Origin: Campylorhamphus procurvoides
Lineage: Eukaryota; Chordata; Aves; Passeriformes; Dendrocolaptidae
Direction of reading: 5' to 3'
NCBI GenBank assembly: GCA_013396655.1
Contig: WBMV01008582.1
Span: 62,001 to 126,000 of the forward strand
Length of the DNA: 64,000 nt
Each line of letters starts with the position of its first letter. The first letter of the stretch is position 1. A program made the translations under genes and the position numbers. The notes beneath the pieces are model-generated. The model had not been told where the DNA came from and searched no databases. It was given only the letters and a program-made list of their open reading frames with translations. Positions 1 to 11,500 of this stretch are shown here, piece by piece.

Positions 1-91
1 ATCCCATTTTTATCCCATCCCAGCTCCAGGGATGGGATAAAAGTTATGTTATATTTGTTATAATCAAATATTGGCTCAATTTTTGGTGCAG

Positions 92-236
92 GAAACAAGA
101 CACCAACACTGAAAAGCAGAGCCTTGAGTGCTTAACAGAGGACAAAGTTTCTAAAGTGGAATTCAGCTCTGTGGTGCAGTATCTGGAAGAGATTCCAGGA
201 TTCTTGTCCAATATTAAGCAAATATTCAGTGCTTAA
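92..236 (+). CDS. Terminal coding exon of an unidentified gene entering from the left edge
   Basis: A pyrimidine-containing tract ending in the AG at 90-91 is followed by an open frame (first full codon at 93) of 47 codons that ends in TAA at 234-236. The peptide is hydrophilic and rich in Glu, Lys and Ser, and ends in FLSNIKQIFSA. It reads like the C-terminus of a soluble protein rather than intronic sequence, but I do not recognise the family. The rest of the gene would lie outside the window. No canonical AATAAA is visible just downstream; the following 200 bases are AT-rich. A chance open frame behind a fortuitous acceptor is the main alternative. Confidence 0.4.
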
Positions 237-3200
237 AAAAGGTTCCAGCTCTTTTATCTTTTCTAGGGTCTTTTTTGACTCTGTCAGATAAGGGTTCCCA
301 CCAGTGCAAATACACAGAGCCCAATAATATAAAAATATTATTATATATACACAAGATATAATAGATGTAACTACAGCATAGTATAAATAATAATAGAATA
401 TATAACAAAATAATATAGAAAATATGCATTATAACAATCAGTATTGCTCATTTATTAGTAATATATTATAATAATAATTAGAAATATAGACCAAAAGTCT
501 CATTGCAAGTCATTGAGGCACCTCCCTCCTTTACAGCTGTGCCCTGTAGGAGAGAAAACACAGCAGGAAAACAAAACCAATTCCATAACAACTGGAAATT
601 GACTGTTCTTGTTCCTTCATCCCCATCCACAGCCTTACAGCTTGCTGGGTGCTCCAGGAGGAACTGCCAGTCCCCCCCATCCAGCTGATTTCCCTGAGCT
701 CTGTTCCATGCCAGCCTCAGACCTCTGGGATGTCCTTCCTACAGGTAGTTCTGCACAGAGTCTCTTCTGCCCCCAGATCTCCTCAGTGCCCAAAGCCAGG
801 CAGGGAATGGGGCCATAAATATGGCACCAGAAGGAACTGAGGTTTGCTGGTTTGTTGCCTTGCAGGGAAATGCTGATGACACTCATCCCATGGTCCAGTT
901 GCTGCTGAGGAACCTCCAGAGGACAGACAGTAAAACCCTTTGAGTGTGTCACAGTTTGAACTGACTGCTGCAAATATCTCATCTGGACCCAGAGATGAAA
1001 AGCAAATTAATAAATGAGGGGAATCCTCAGGGCAGGTTTCACCAGTGTTAGGAACTCAGTGTTAGATGCTCCAGGGAATGGATAGGTGTTGATTTTCTCC
1101 CAAAGCCAAGCCCTTGTGCTTCCCCTCTGAAGTTGGAGTTTGTTCTATTGTCTGGTGATGTTTTAGGTAGTGCCTGGTTTAAGATAAAGCCCTCTTTGTT
1201 TCCAGCCCTGCAGGGCCCAGTCTGGAGGGTGTCAGGGTAAGATTAGTCTCTACACTCTGAATTGAATGTTCAGGTGTGCTGAAAAGCCCAGGCAAAGTGT
1301 CATTTTAACCATGAGCTCTGGGAATTCAGAGCCTGATGAGCTGTATTTCACCCTTTCTGGAGTCTGGCTCTGAATTTGCCCAAGAGTTGCCACACTTTAA
1401 GGCAGCCCTGTTGGAAAATCCCTCCAAAAGAAAACACACACACTCTTACTGGGCACGTTTTTTCAACAAAACCCAAGCTTTTTGTTTATGCAATCAGAAT
1501 TTGTACCCATAATGGATTGTGGGTGAAGTCTGGGACAAAGTGTTTTGAATCATTTCCTTTCACTCTGGGTGAATTAACAGAGGATTTTCTCTTTTTAACA
1601 TTTAAACATAGACAACACTTTCCAATGACCATTCTTCATACAAAGCAATTTTGCAAGCTGATAGGATAACAGGGAGCTGAAGTTATCCTGTGCTACCAGA
1701 AAACCAAGTAGAATTCCTATAAATCAGAGTATTTTAAAGAATTCTTTCTTTCCAGACTTACTATCATTGACTTTGAACTTCTGGTTGTGAATTAGCTGGT
1801 TTCTATGAAACTTCCCAGTTTGCTACCTATGGAGCAATGTACTTTTACAGAACCTGAACCCAAAAGTGACTGATCCAGCTCTGGCTCCCGTGTGTTCCTC
1901 CTGCTGAGCTCAAGGCAGGGTTTGCACATGGAAACTCTGCAGGATCCAGTATTAAGTACTCAGCATGTTTGGGGAATATTTTTTTAATGAACCCTTTGCA
2001 TTTTCTTCCTGTAAAAAAGGTTACTTTCATGTTATTGGGTATCCTTAAGTGTTAAGCTCCAAGAGCTACGTTGCACATCGTGAATTAGCTTTTACTGACA
2101 AATGACAGTGTTTAAGTTAATTCCATTGGGATTGGGGTCATATCCTGTGATTCTTATGCCCTGAACAGCTAAGCAGTTCTCTTTTGTGTTTTCTCTAGTC
2201 TGGATGAGACATGATACTTCAAAATCTTTCAGTATTTCTGTAAATATAGATATATCAATAAGCATTTTCAGTGAAGAAAAATTAATTTCCTCACAGGGTA
2301 TATTTTAAAAAGCAGAGAAAACTCTCATCTAGATGACAATATTAATCAAGTTCTTTTAGTCACCGTCCAGGTGAAAGGACAGGAACCTTAAGCTACTCCT
2401 ATATATCATTTATTCCATATACTCAAAGATGAACTCGCTTCTGAAGTGTATTCTCTAAGTTATCCATTCATTGCATTGATGTTAGTAGGTTGCTTTCCAC
2501 TGTTTCATTGTTTCTTCCTGTCAATAAATATATTATTTCATGCAATAACTTGTCGGTTTTTTGTACTCACAACAGGAGGGACTGTCATGGAAAGAGCAAA
2601 TTAAGCAGAGTTTAAATGCTGGCAAGGGTGAAAAAGGTGTTGGTTTGGATTTTAAGGGTACAGAAAGCAACAGCATTATCCCAAAATTCGGGGGGAGGAG
2701 ATTGATTTCTTAAAAATAAGAAATATAAACCCCCTCTTTCTTTATAAGGCACATTCATTAACTCATCACCTCTAATTAGGAGCCAGAGAAACTGCTGTGA
2801 AAAAAATGGTCCAAGCAGCTCATCTGTAACTATGAAACATGCACAGAATAAATGGCATTTAAAGAGGTGGAAATATTGAGGAAGATATTTTATAGAGTCC
2901 CAAACAGCTGCATGGCAGACACATGGAATCTCTTCTCAGTGTTAAACTGAAAGAGCAGAAACAAGACAGGGGTGAGAGCAGAGAGATTTTGGAGGTGATT
3001 TCCAGCAGCCCAGGATGGTGCAGAGGTGTCAGAAGCTCCTCTGGGAGCTGCCTCAGTGGTTGGTGAGGGCAGGAACCCTCCAGCATCCTCCTCTCCCAGC
3101 TCTTCTGCCAAAACAGGACCCAAATTCTTGGGGCACCCCAGTCTGGAGGGATCCAACTGCTTCCCAACCCTGTCACCCCAGCCTGGCACCACCCCAAGGC

Positions 3201-6200
3201 TGACCACAGCAAAAATCAACCTCCTGATCTGTTTTATCCTCCAAAATGTGTCCTTGAGATCAGGGTTTGATGCATAGTCATGATTGTTGCATCAAAGCTT
3301 CCCTCAGGCTGCTGGATTTTGCTCAAAGCATCCATCCCCTCCCAGAGCCCAAGGGGCACAGGAGCTGCTGCCCAGGGGAACAGAGAATGTCACACAGAGG
3401 GCAATTTCATGATTGTAAGGCAAGCAGAGAAAATAAATTATATTACACACACACACAGAGATTCAATCTTTTAAGCTGAGGAAGCAAGGGGGTTGGACAC
3501 TGCAGAAAACCCTTTGGGGACATGGCTCAGGAGCTGCCATTCAAGAAGAACCATGAGCATTTCCCCTGCACTGCTCTGCATCCCTTTTCCCATCACTCCA
3601 CTTCCCTCTGCAGTGATGCCAGCCAGGCTGTGGTGCCAGCAGAGCTGCAGGAGCCAAGATCCTGAGCCAGCAAAGAGGGAGAGGCTGAGCTCTTGGCACT
3701 CTGGGCTTCTTTTCCAGCAGTCTCACCCGTCAAGTTTTATTTTTCCTGCTTTCTTTGTGGCTGCAGAGACTTGGAAGCCAAACGGTTCAATTTAAACCCA
3801 GACATGTTCCTGCAGCTGTGCAGAGCAGATGAAATAAATTCAGGGAAGGGAGTCCCACTGAGTGAAAAACTGGGGGTCTCCAGCTCTCTCAGGAGGGATC
3901 ACAGTGGGGAGAGGCAAGAAGGACAAGAAGGAGGAGGACAGGACAGCAATCACCATGACCCAGCCTGGCCCACACACAGCCAGGGGCTGTAGTTCAGGGC
4001 TGAGCCCCATCAGCCTGCTGACCCAAAAATCTCACTTGTCCTGAAGACAAGAATGCAGTTGAGCATCTGGAAGCTGCAGGACCTGCCCTAAAGGAATCCC
4101 TTCTGTCTCCAGACTTGCAGCCAGCCCAGCTTGCCCCATCCACCTTCCCTTCAGCAGCACAGTTTTGGGGTTCACTTGGCTTGGCAGCAGGAGATGAGTG
4201 GATAAAGCATCACTTCCCAGGGGTCAGAGCCCCAGAAGGTGCTCTCTGGAGGGCTCCAAGCACTGCTCTGCTCCACTCTTGGCCATACAAGCTGCTACAC
4301 CCATGAGAATCCTGTCTGGGTAGGTCCCAGCTCTTAATTATCTCTCTTTCTTATCTCCACCTATCATCACCAGCCAAATAAGTTTACAGAAGTCTTGTTT
4401 TTCTTCCAACATAGCAAGATCTCCAAACACAAACACTGAAGTGTGTGTGGTGTGATAAGTACACGCAGAAATCATCACCCCATCCCTTCAGAAAGCAGAG
4501 TAACCCAGAAGAAACACTTGGTGCAGACCTGAGGGAAAGCAAGCAGAAGGGATTAACACAAGAATCTAAAGGCAGATTTTAAATATTAAGTTTGGCTCGG
4601 GTTTGCTTTGTTTTAAACACCCCCCCTCGGATGCCTTTGCTGCTGATGAGTAACCAGGTTTTGAATCCTTCACAATTACTTCTAGCAAGGCATTCACAGC
4701 TAATTGGGCGCTGGAGGCAGAGAAACACACACTAACCTGCCTTCAGAAGTCTACACAAAGGCCAAAAATATTTCCATCCTCACAAACCTGGAGACTTCAA
4801 GGATCTCTGAGCCCCCTTTGGTTTTCATTTCCCCCACCACACTCTCCTGCATCTCTTTCAGCTCCTTCCCTGCTCCTGGGGCAGGACTCAAAGGTGTGTT
4901 CAGGGTTCCAGCTCAGCCAGAAGAGCTGCCTGCTGGAAGGACTCAAGGGAACAGCAGGGACCAGAAGTGACTCCACCAGGGCTCAGAGCGAGCTGGAGAG
5001 TTTCTGGTTGGATCTTCTAATGCTTCCAGGGGCACGTTTTGGCTCCTGGGGAACGTGACCTTTCCTTTTCCCTGGAATTATTACTCACACACCAAGGCAA
5101 TCCCTTTGCTGATATGAAAAGGAGATAAGGTTCTGCAGAACCCAGCAGTTCTTCGAGGTCACAGCCAAGCAGTGTTTGCTGAGGTGGAGCTCATACATTG
5201 TGAAAGTCCATCTTGGTGACATTTGTGTGGCTAATAGAGGTCATTTAAATAGAGCAGTTTTACCTTCCATGTCCACTTGTCTATTTGAACCATCCATGCC
5301 TATTTGAAACCAGACACCTCAAAGCTGCACTGGTTTACAGATTAAATAAACTTTGGGGTTTAATTCCCTGAGGCACTGCTGTATTCCCCATGTCACCTCC
5401 TCCCCCAGGACCAGAGTTCAGCTGCAGAGATGCTAATTTATGTCACCCAAGGTTTTAATCCACCTATAAATCGTTGTTATTGCAAAAATACAACTATGAG
5501 TCAAAATGAAAATAACTTTCAGTCACTGCATTGTCCCTGAGACTTAGAAAAAAATCTAAGCTCTTTGGCCTATATCTTCATTTGTTTAAATTTAAATTGT
5601 GATTCAGCTGGCTTTTCAGGATTATCTCAGAATAACCAGTCTTCAGGTGCGTGTTTTCCAACACAGCAATGGAATCCCAAGTGCTGGAAGTCCTATGCCC
5701 ATTTGATTGCCAAAAAAACAAGGTTATGATTATTTGATCCCAAAAAGAATAAACTGGAGGAGCAGTCAATTATGCAGGGTGGGAGAAAGAGGGAGAAATA
5801 AACCATAGAAGGCATGGAAAGAGGAAGGACAATAAAAGAGAATCTTCCTGGTGCTGGATCCCTTTCACAGCCCAGTTCAATGGGGGGTGGTGACAAATAA
5901 CCCTTCAAAGGCACAGGTTGTGCTCCTGTGTCAGAGCTCACCTGATGTGTCAGGGCTCGAGATAAGCTGCAGTTTTTAGAGCATTGAGTCCTCTGAGAGT
6001 CACCTGAGGGCAATGCCAGGAAAAGACACCCCATGTCACTTGGCTCTGTCCCAGTGTCACTGCCCAGCCTTTCCCTGGAAGTCAGGAAACCTCTTTCAGC
6101 ATTTACAGAAACTTCTCTTCAAAAAGCCTCAAGTGATTGCAAACCAAGTGTTATCTAAAGGTAATCACCTTCCTTAGCAGAGTCAAAGGCTGCTGTAAAT

Positions 6201-8433
6201 AATATCTGGAGAGTAAAGTTTATGTGGAGAAAATAAAAACGTGATATAACAGTGGAGTAGTTCACCAAATATTTGCCAAACAATCTGCTCCATCTGCAGC
6301 CCTGTGGCTCTCCTTGCTTAGGAACCTTTATTAAATTTTACAGAGAAATTAGACCCAAATTTGGCTTAGCTGACCTACTGATGTGTCAGGCAGGCCTGTG
6401 AGAGTGACTCAGGCATTAATCCTCACCCTTGCTTAGTCACAGAACACTTTGTGGGGCCATCAGTGGGTGCCAGGGCACTGCCAGTCTGGCACACAGCACT
6501 GTGTGTGTGTCTCACTTCTGTGGAAAAGGGAAATGGTGTTGCTGCTCATCACAGCCAGCAGTTCATGACCTGGCACTCCAGTTCTGTCACAGGCTGGTTA
6601 TTTATTCTGGACCCATCACCACTGGACAGAGAAATGACTATGCAACACTTCCCATGGCTCTGTGGCTCCCTGTGTGAAGAAAAGCTCCCCATTCCTCTGC
6701 TATTCCCTGCCTGGGAAACCCAAAGCCTCAGGGCATCTCTGGGGTCACCTCCTCAGCACTCTGCATGTGGCTTTCCCAAAGGCTGAACTCTGTCAGGACT
6801 GGGAGGTTTGCCCAAATTCATCCTCACTGAAATACAATGAGACAAAACTCCCCAGCACCAGAACTTCTGGACCTGTGGTGGAACCCAGAGCTTTGCAGCA
6901 TCTGGCTGGAACATAAACCAGCAGAATTCACTGGGTGTGCTCTGAGAGTGAGCAGCAAAGCAAAGCCCTGCAGGAGGCAGGCAGAACCACAGCTCGTTCC
7001 TGCATTCCAGTGTGTTGGAGGCAGGATCTGTGCACAGGGTTTCTCCAAAGGGGGCAATTCCAGGCACGCTCAGAGACACACATCCCTCTGCTTGGGGAAT
7101 GCAAACTCCAACAAGAGGCTGAGTTTGGGCACTTCCAGCCTAGGCAGCCACAGGCTGGGAATGTTTTGGGTTGCAATGTACAGCACAGGCAATTCAGATG
7201 GAGGGAAATCCTACTTTAAGAACCAATTTTAGGGGATATTCTATTGCACATTCCCCTGAAGAACACAAGCTTTGGTTGGAGCCTTCAGGCATTGCTGTGT
7301 GTGAAGACCAATAATCCTTCACTGGAACAGCAGAGATTTGCCAAAGGAACAACAATTTCTGGCAGCTGCACATTGCCAGTTAAGACACAGTCCTGACTTT
7401 TGCAAAAACATAATATCTCCTCTCTCTGAAATTCCCTCTCTTGCTTCCCACTTTTCCCCAGGCTGACTGGCCAATGGAACAATGCCTGCCACTCAAAATA
7501 CATCCAAATCTGCAAACCCCTCCTTTAGAAAGTCCCTCCAGCTGCAGGCCCTTGAACTGGTAGTTGTGTGAAAGACCTTTAATAAATATTTGCATTCACA
7601 GAAGGTACAAACAGAGGGTAGCAATGTGAAAACATCATCGAGAAATGCTCTTGAATGTTTTTAATACACTTCATGAGACAAGAGAAGTCTCTGCTGGCTG
7701 TAGAACATCTGCATTGTGGCACAGACATGCAGGGGCTGGGATATCTGCCTCGTGTTACAAGGGAAAGGTTCCAGGAGTGCCCATCAGACTAAAAAGTGGC
7801 ATCAATTCCCTGTTCCTCCATCCCTGCAGGAGCAGGCTGCCCTCTGCTGTGGGAAAGGTGCTGGGCTGGCAGAGCCCTGACTGCTTCTGTCACCTTTAAA
7901 ACCCCCACGAGGGATGGGAAAAGCAGAGAGCCTTCCCAACCAGGTCCCTGAACTGCATTCCAGGTCTTGACAACCAAAAGGGGCAAACCAGCCATGAGCA
8001 ATCACATTTTTATGGTAAACACCAACAAGACACCAATTTCTTGGCAGCATTTTTATGCTCACCTTGAACCATGCAGCCCATCCCAAAAATACAACCCAGG
8101 TGGGAAATGAGGATACACAGACTTCCAAACTCGTGGCTGCTTAGGGACCCTGAAACTTCCCCTACAAAGTACAAATTGTCTGTAATCACAAATAACACTT
8201 CTCTGGGCTGCAAAAGCCATATTCCATAGGAATATTCTTTAGCTTGGGCAGGGAACAGCTTCAGTGATGTGAGCAGCCTCAAAGAGCTGCCATGAATATT
8301 TCACACCAATACATCAGCATGTTTGAACTTTCACTGGCCATGAAATATTCAGCAGCTGAAAGGGAAGCTCTCCTGGTGCCTGTCTGGTTCTCCCCCACGT
8401 TTGGCAGTGCCAGCTCCTCCATGCAACAGCTCC
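237..8433. other. Intergenic stretch with no coding exon recognised
   Basis: About 8.2 kb with many short open frames but none that combines splice signals with a recognisable protein. Bases 300-490 are very AT-rich and could be the 3' untranslated region of the gene ending at 236. There is a short CA run near 3,445-3,460. Non-coding 5' exons or the promoter of the gene starting at 8,434 could lie here, but I cannot place them. Confidence 0.5.
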
Positions 8434-8575
8434 ATGGCCCTTTGCCTCTTCTTTTGCTCTCTTTTTTCCATCTTGCCTTGTGACAATGGGGAAATGCAGC
8501 TTCCAAACAACCAGGACTGTCAAGGTGGAATTTCCTGCAAAAGAGGGGAAGAGACTCTGCCAATTTGTCCAGCAG
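8434..8575 (+). CDS. Likely first coding exon of the unnamed gene (signal peptide), or an exon starting at 8500
   Basis: The ATG at 8434 opens a frame whose first residues, MALCLFFCSLFSILPC, look like a signal peptide, followed by CDNGEMQ and a cysteine-spaced stretch ending in ICPAG. The donor GT is at 8576 in phase 1 and joins to GC TTC at 8990, giving CPAGFFCPHG. The hydrophobic codons are encoded by a pyrimidine-rich tract that ends in CAG at 8497-8499, so this tract could instead be the acceptor of an internal exon 8500-8575, which would be in the same frame. The signal lacks a basic n-region. I favour the ATG because a secreted ectodomain needs a signal, but the choice is open. Confidence 0.55.
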
Positions 8576-11500
8576 GTATTTGTAGATAATTTACCAGAGA
8601 TTATTTGCTTCTCAGTCACATCCTGCTCTATAAAAATGCAGCCAGGCTTTAATTTTGCTCAATGCTATAGTAATTCTTTGATAATGGGTTTGGCTGCTGA
8701 AATTCATATTGTAACAGGTACATGGCTTAAATATGAAATGCAGAGCACTGAATTTCATTGTCTTCAGATTTGCTTATTGAAACAGCCCTTTCTGTCCAGT
8801 TCATTGAAACAATATTGAAATGGGGGGAATAGTTTGGTTGAAACGGGGCTCCTTTAACTGAGTCGGGTGTTACGACATAAATAAGCTATAATATTTAAAC
8901 TGGAAAGAAACTCATTCATTCACTTTATTCACCTCCATAATAAACTGCTTTCCATGAGAAAAACTGATGAGGACTTTTGCTGCTCCAAGGCTTCTTCTGC
9001 CCCCACGGGAACGCCACGCCGGTGCCGTGTCCAGCTGGAACCTTCAGCCCTGAAGGAGCAGTGCTGCTCTCCCACGGCTGCCTGAGGTGCCCTGCTCACT
9101 TCTTTAACCCCAGGCCTGGCCAAAAAGCCTGTCTCCCGTGTGGCTCCGAGGCAGAGCAGCCTGAGGAAGGGCAGCAGACGTGTGTGTGCCTTGGCAAAGG
9201 TCGGGTGTTCCAGGTACAGCAGCGCTTCATCCTCATCCTCATCCTCATCCTCATCCTCATCCTCACCTGCACTGCCCCATTCGCTCCCTGCCTTTACATC
9301 CCCACTCAGATCCACAGGCACACCAGACCTACGTGTGTTCTCAGTTGCTCAGGGTTTTATCAAGCAGTGGGAGGTTTTGGGGGTGCAAGGCCATCAGAGG
9401 ATGCTCACAAGAGGAGCAGTCCTTGTGCAGATGCTGCTCTGTCCCCTGAGACCCCCTGCTTGTCTTTGCAGCCCCGTGATGCCCACTGCACCTGCCCCCC
9501 AGGGTACCAGAGCTCCTCAGGCCATGGAAGACCCTGTGTCAGACGAGCCTATGACATTTGCAGGGATTCAGCCTCCCGAAATCAGGAGGGGCAGTGTTTA
9601 AGCAAGAAAGGATGGGCTCGGTATTGCTCACAGAAGGTATTTCAATTTTAATGTTTGTTAAACCCATAGACCAGGCAGAAAATGCCCTAAAAGCAAGTTC
9701 CCAGGCTGTCCCTTCAGAGGGCACAGCCAGCACAGCACCCAGGTGGTGTCAGTGTTTGCATGGGAGGTTCTGCCTCTTCTTCACCCTGGAATAGCAACCC
9801 TGGGATTCCCTGCTCTCTAAAGAATCCCTGGCCAGGACCTGCAGTGCTGATGCTGTGCCTGGGTTCCTCCTGCAGGTCTGTGCTGCCCCCAGGGATTACC
9901 AAGGCTATGACAAGGTCCTTGGGCTCTGCATTTGTCACACGGCCAGTCTGGAGGGGCTGTGCAACTCTCAGTGCAGGAGACAGCAGAGGGACACCCTGCA
10001 GGTCACCTGTGCACAGAGCAGAGCTCAGCTGCTCCTCACCTCCAGAAATGCAAGCAAGGTAAAAGCTGGGGTGACTGCCACAACCTGCCTGGTTCTGCCA
10101 GGCTTTCCAGACTCTGGGGAATCATTAACCAGAGCACACCTCGTTCCTTTTGCTTAGAAAACGAGAGAAAAATGGTTGGGGATTTTGCTTGTTGCATTCT
10201 AGCACATGAAGAGAGTATTTTTGTACCTGGTCAGATATTGCAACTGTGAGAAGAGATAACATGAAACAAATTCTGAACTCTTTTTCTCTTAGGCTGCTGT
10301 TTTCTTGGAAGACTTAAGAACAGTTCTGCTAAGGCCCTATTTCTCTTTAAAAGATGTCTGTGCTTCAGAACAAGGCACATACACCCATCCAGCATACATC
10401 GTGGAGATGAGTGGTAAGGGAAAGAATAACAACAGCTGTAGCATTAGCAGGGTATTAAATGGGCTTTATTCACAATAAGCCTTTCTAGGATATTTAAAAC
10501 ACAAACAGTAAGAAATCCTGATGTTTGTATGCTGAGAGCACACAGCAATATTGGTTTGTCACTCCATGCAAAGCTTATCCCACTCAATCCCAGAACACTG
10601 ATTTGAACTGTGTGTATTTCCAGTATTACAGGGAAGGAAAGACATTCAGAGATTTCCTCCCATTCCCTAAATTATGATAAAGAGAGATGAAGGATACCCT
10701 TGCCTGTCAAAAGAATCCCTTCTCCCTTTGTCTGTACAGATTTTTTTCTCGTGCTTCAGATTTGAATGTGCTTTTACCAAGCAGAGTTAGAAGTGCTTAA
10801 ACATTTTCCTCCCAGGGTTTCAGAGCCAAACCATGGGCCAACAGCACTATTTGCACAGCCAGGTGAAAATCCAATGGCAACAACAGGAGAGAATCCTTTG
10901 CCCATGTGCCCTTTGCCCACTTTCATTGAGGGCAGCCAAGTCAAACCAGTTGCTACTGAGGGAACAGGTCTTGCAACATCAAACAAACCCTAAAGGCTTT
11001 GAGCAAGGCCCAAGCATTTTAAAGCCCTGCCTTAGAATGAGAAGAATGTGGTAAAAAGGATCCAATTTGGGTTTAGAGTTTGCAAGTCGTACTTGGGGTC
11101 TTTGGTGAACAAATACTCTATAAACTGGAAGGAAAAGCAAAGTTCAGCATCCTGAAAAGCAGAAATGACCAATGTTTTTTATGCCATTTCAGGGAAAGGA
11201 TTTTTAGGGGTGTATAATCCTGACCCTCAACTATTTCACAACTTCATCATGTTAAATGAGGCTTCATCACTTGATAAAAATAGCCCTCCTTCAGCCACAG
11301 CTCCAGGTGAGTCCTCCTGCAAAGCTCCTGAGCAGGTATTTAATTCAGCTTCTCTGAGATGTCACCGTGCTTTGTCACATCAACCAACACTGAGCTAAGT
11401 AGGTAATAACAAGAGTTAAATCAAGCAAAACTCACCATCTCCAAATTCCTGGTGGGGAAGTGAAACAAAACCCTTCTGAGCTGCTCTGTAGAGATAAAGG

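Noticed and set aside
8929..9321. 130-codon minus-strand frame with an Asp-Glu repeat
   Set aside because: Antisense shadow of exon 2 and of the TCATCC microsatellite of the plus-strand gene.
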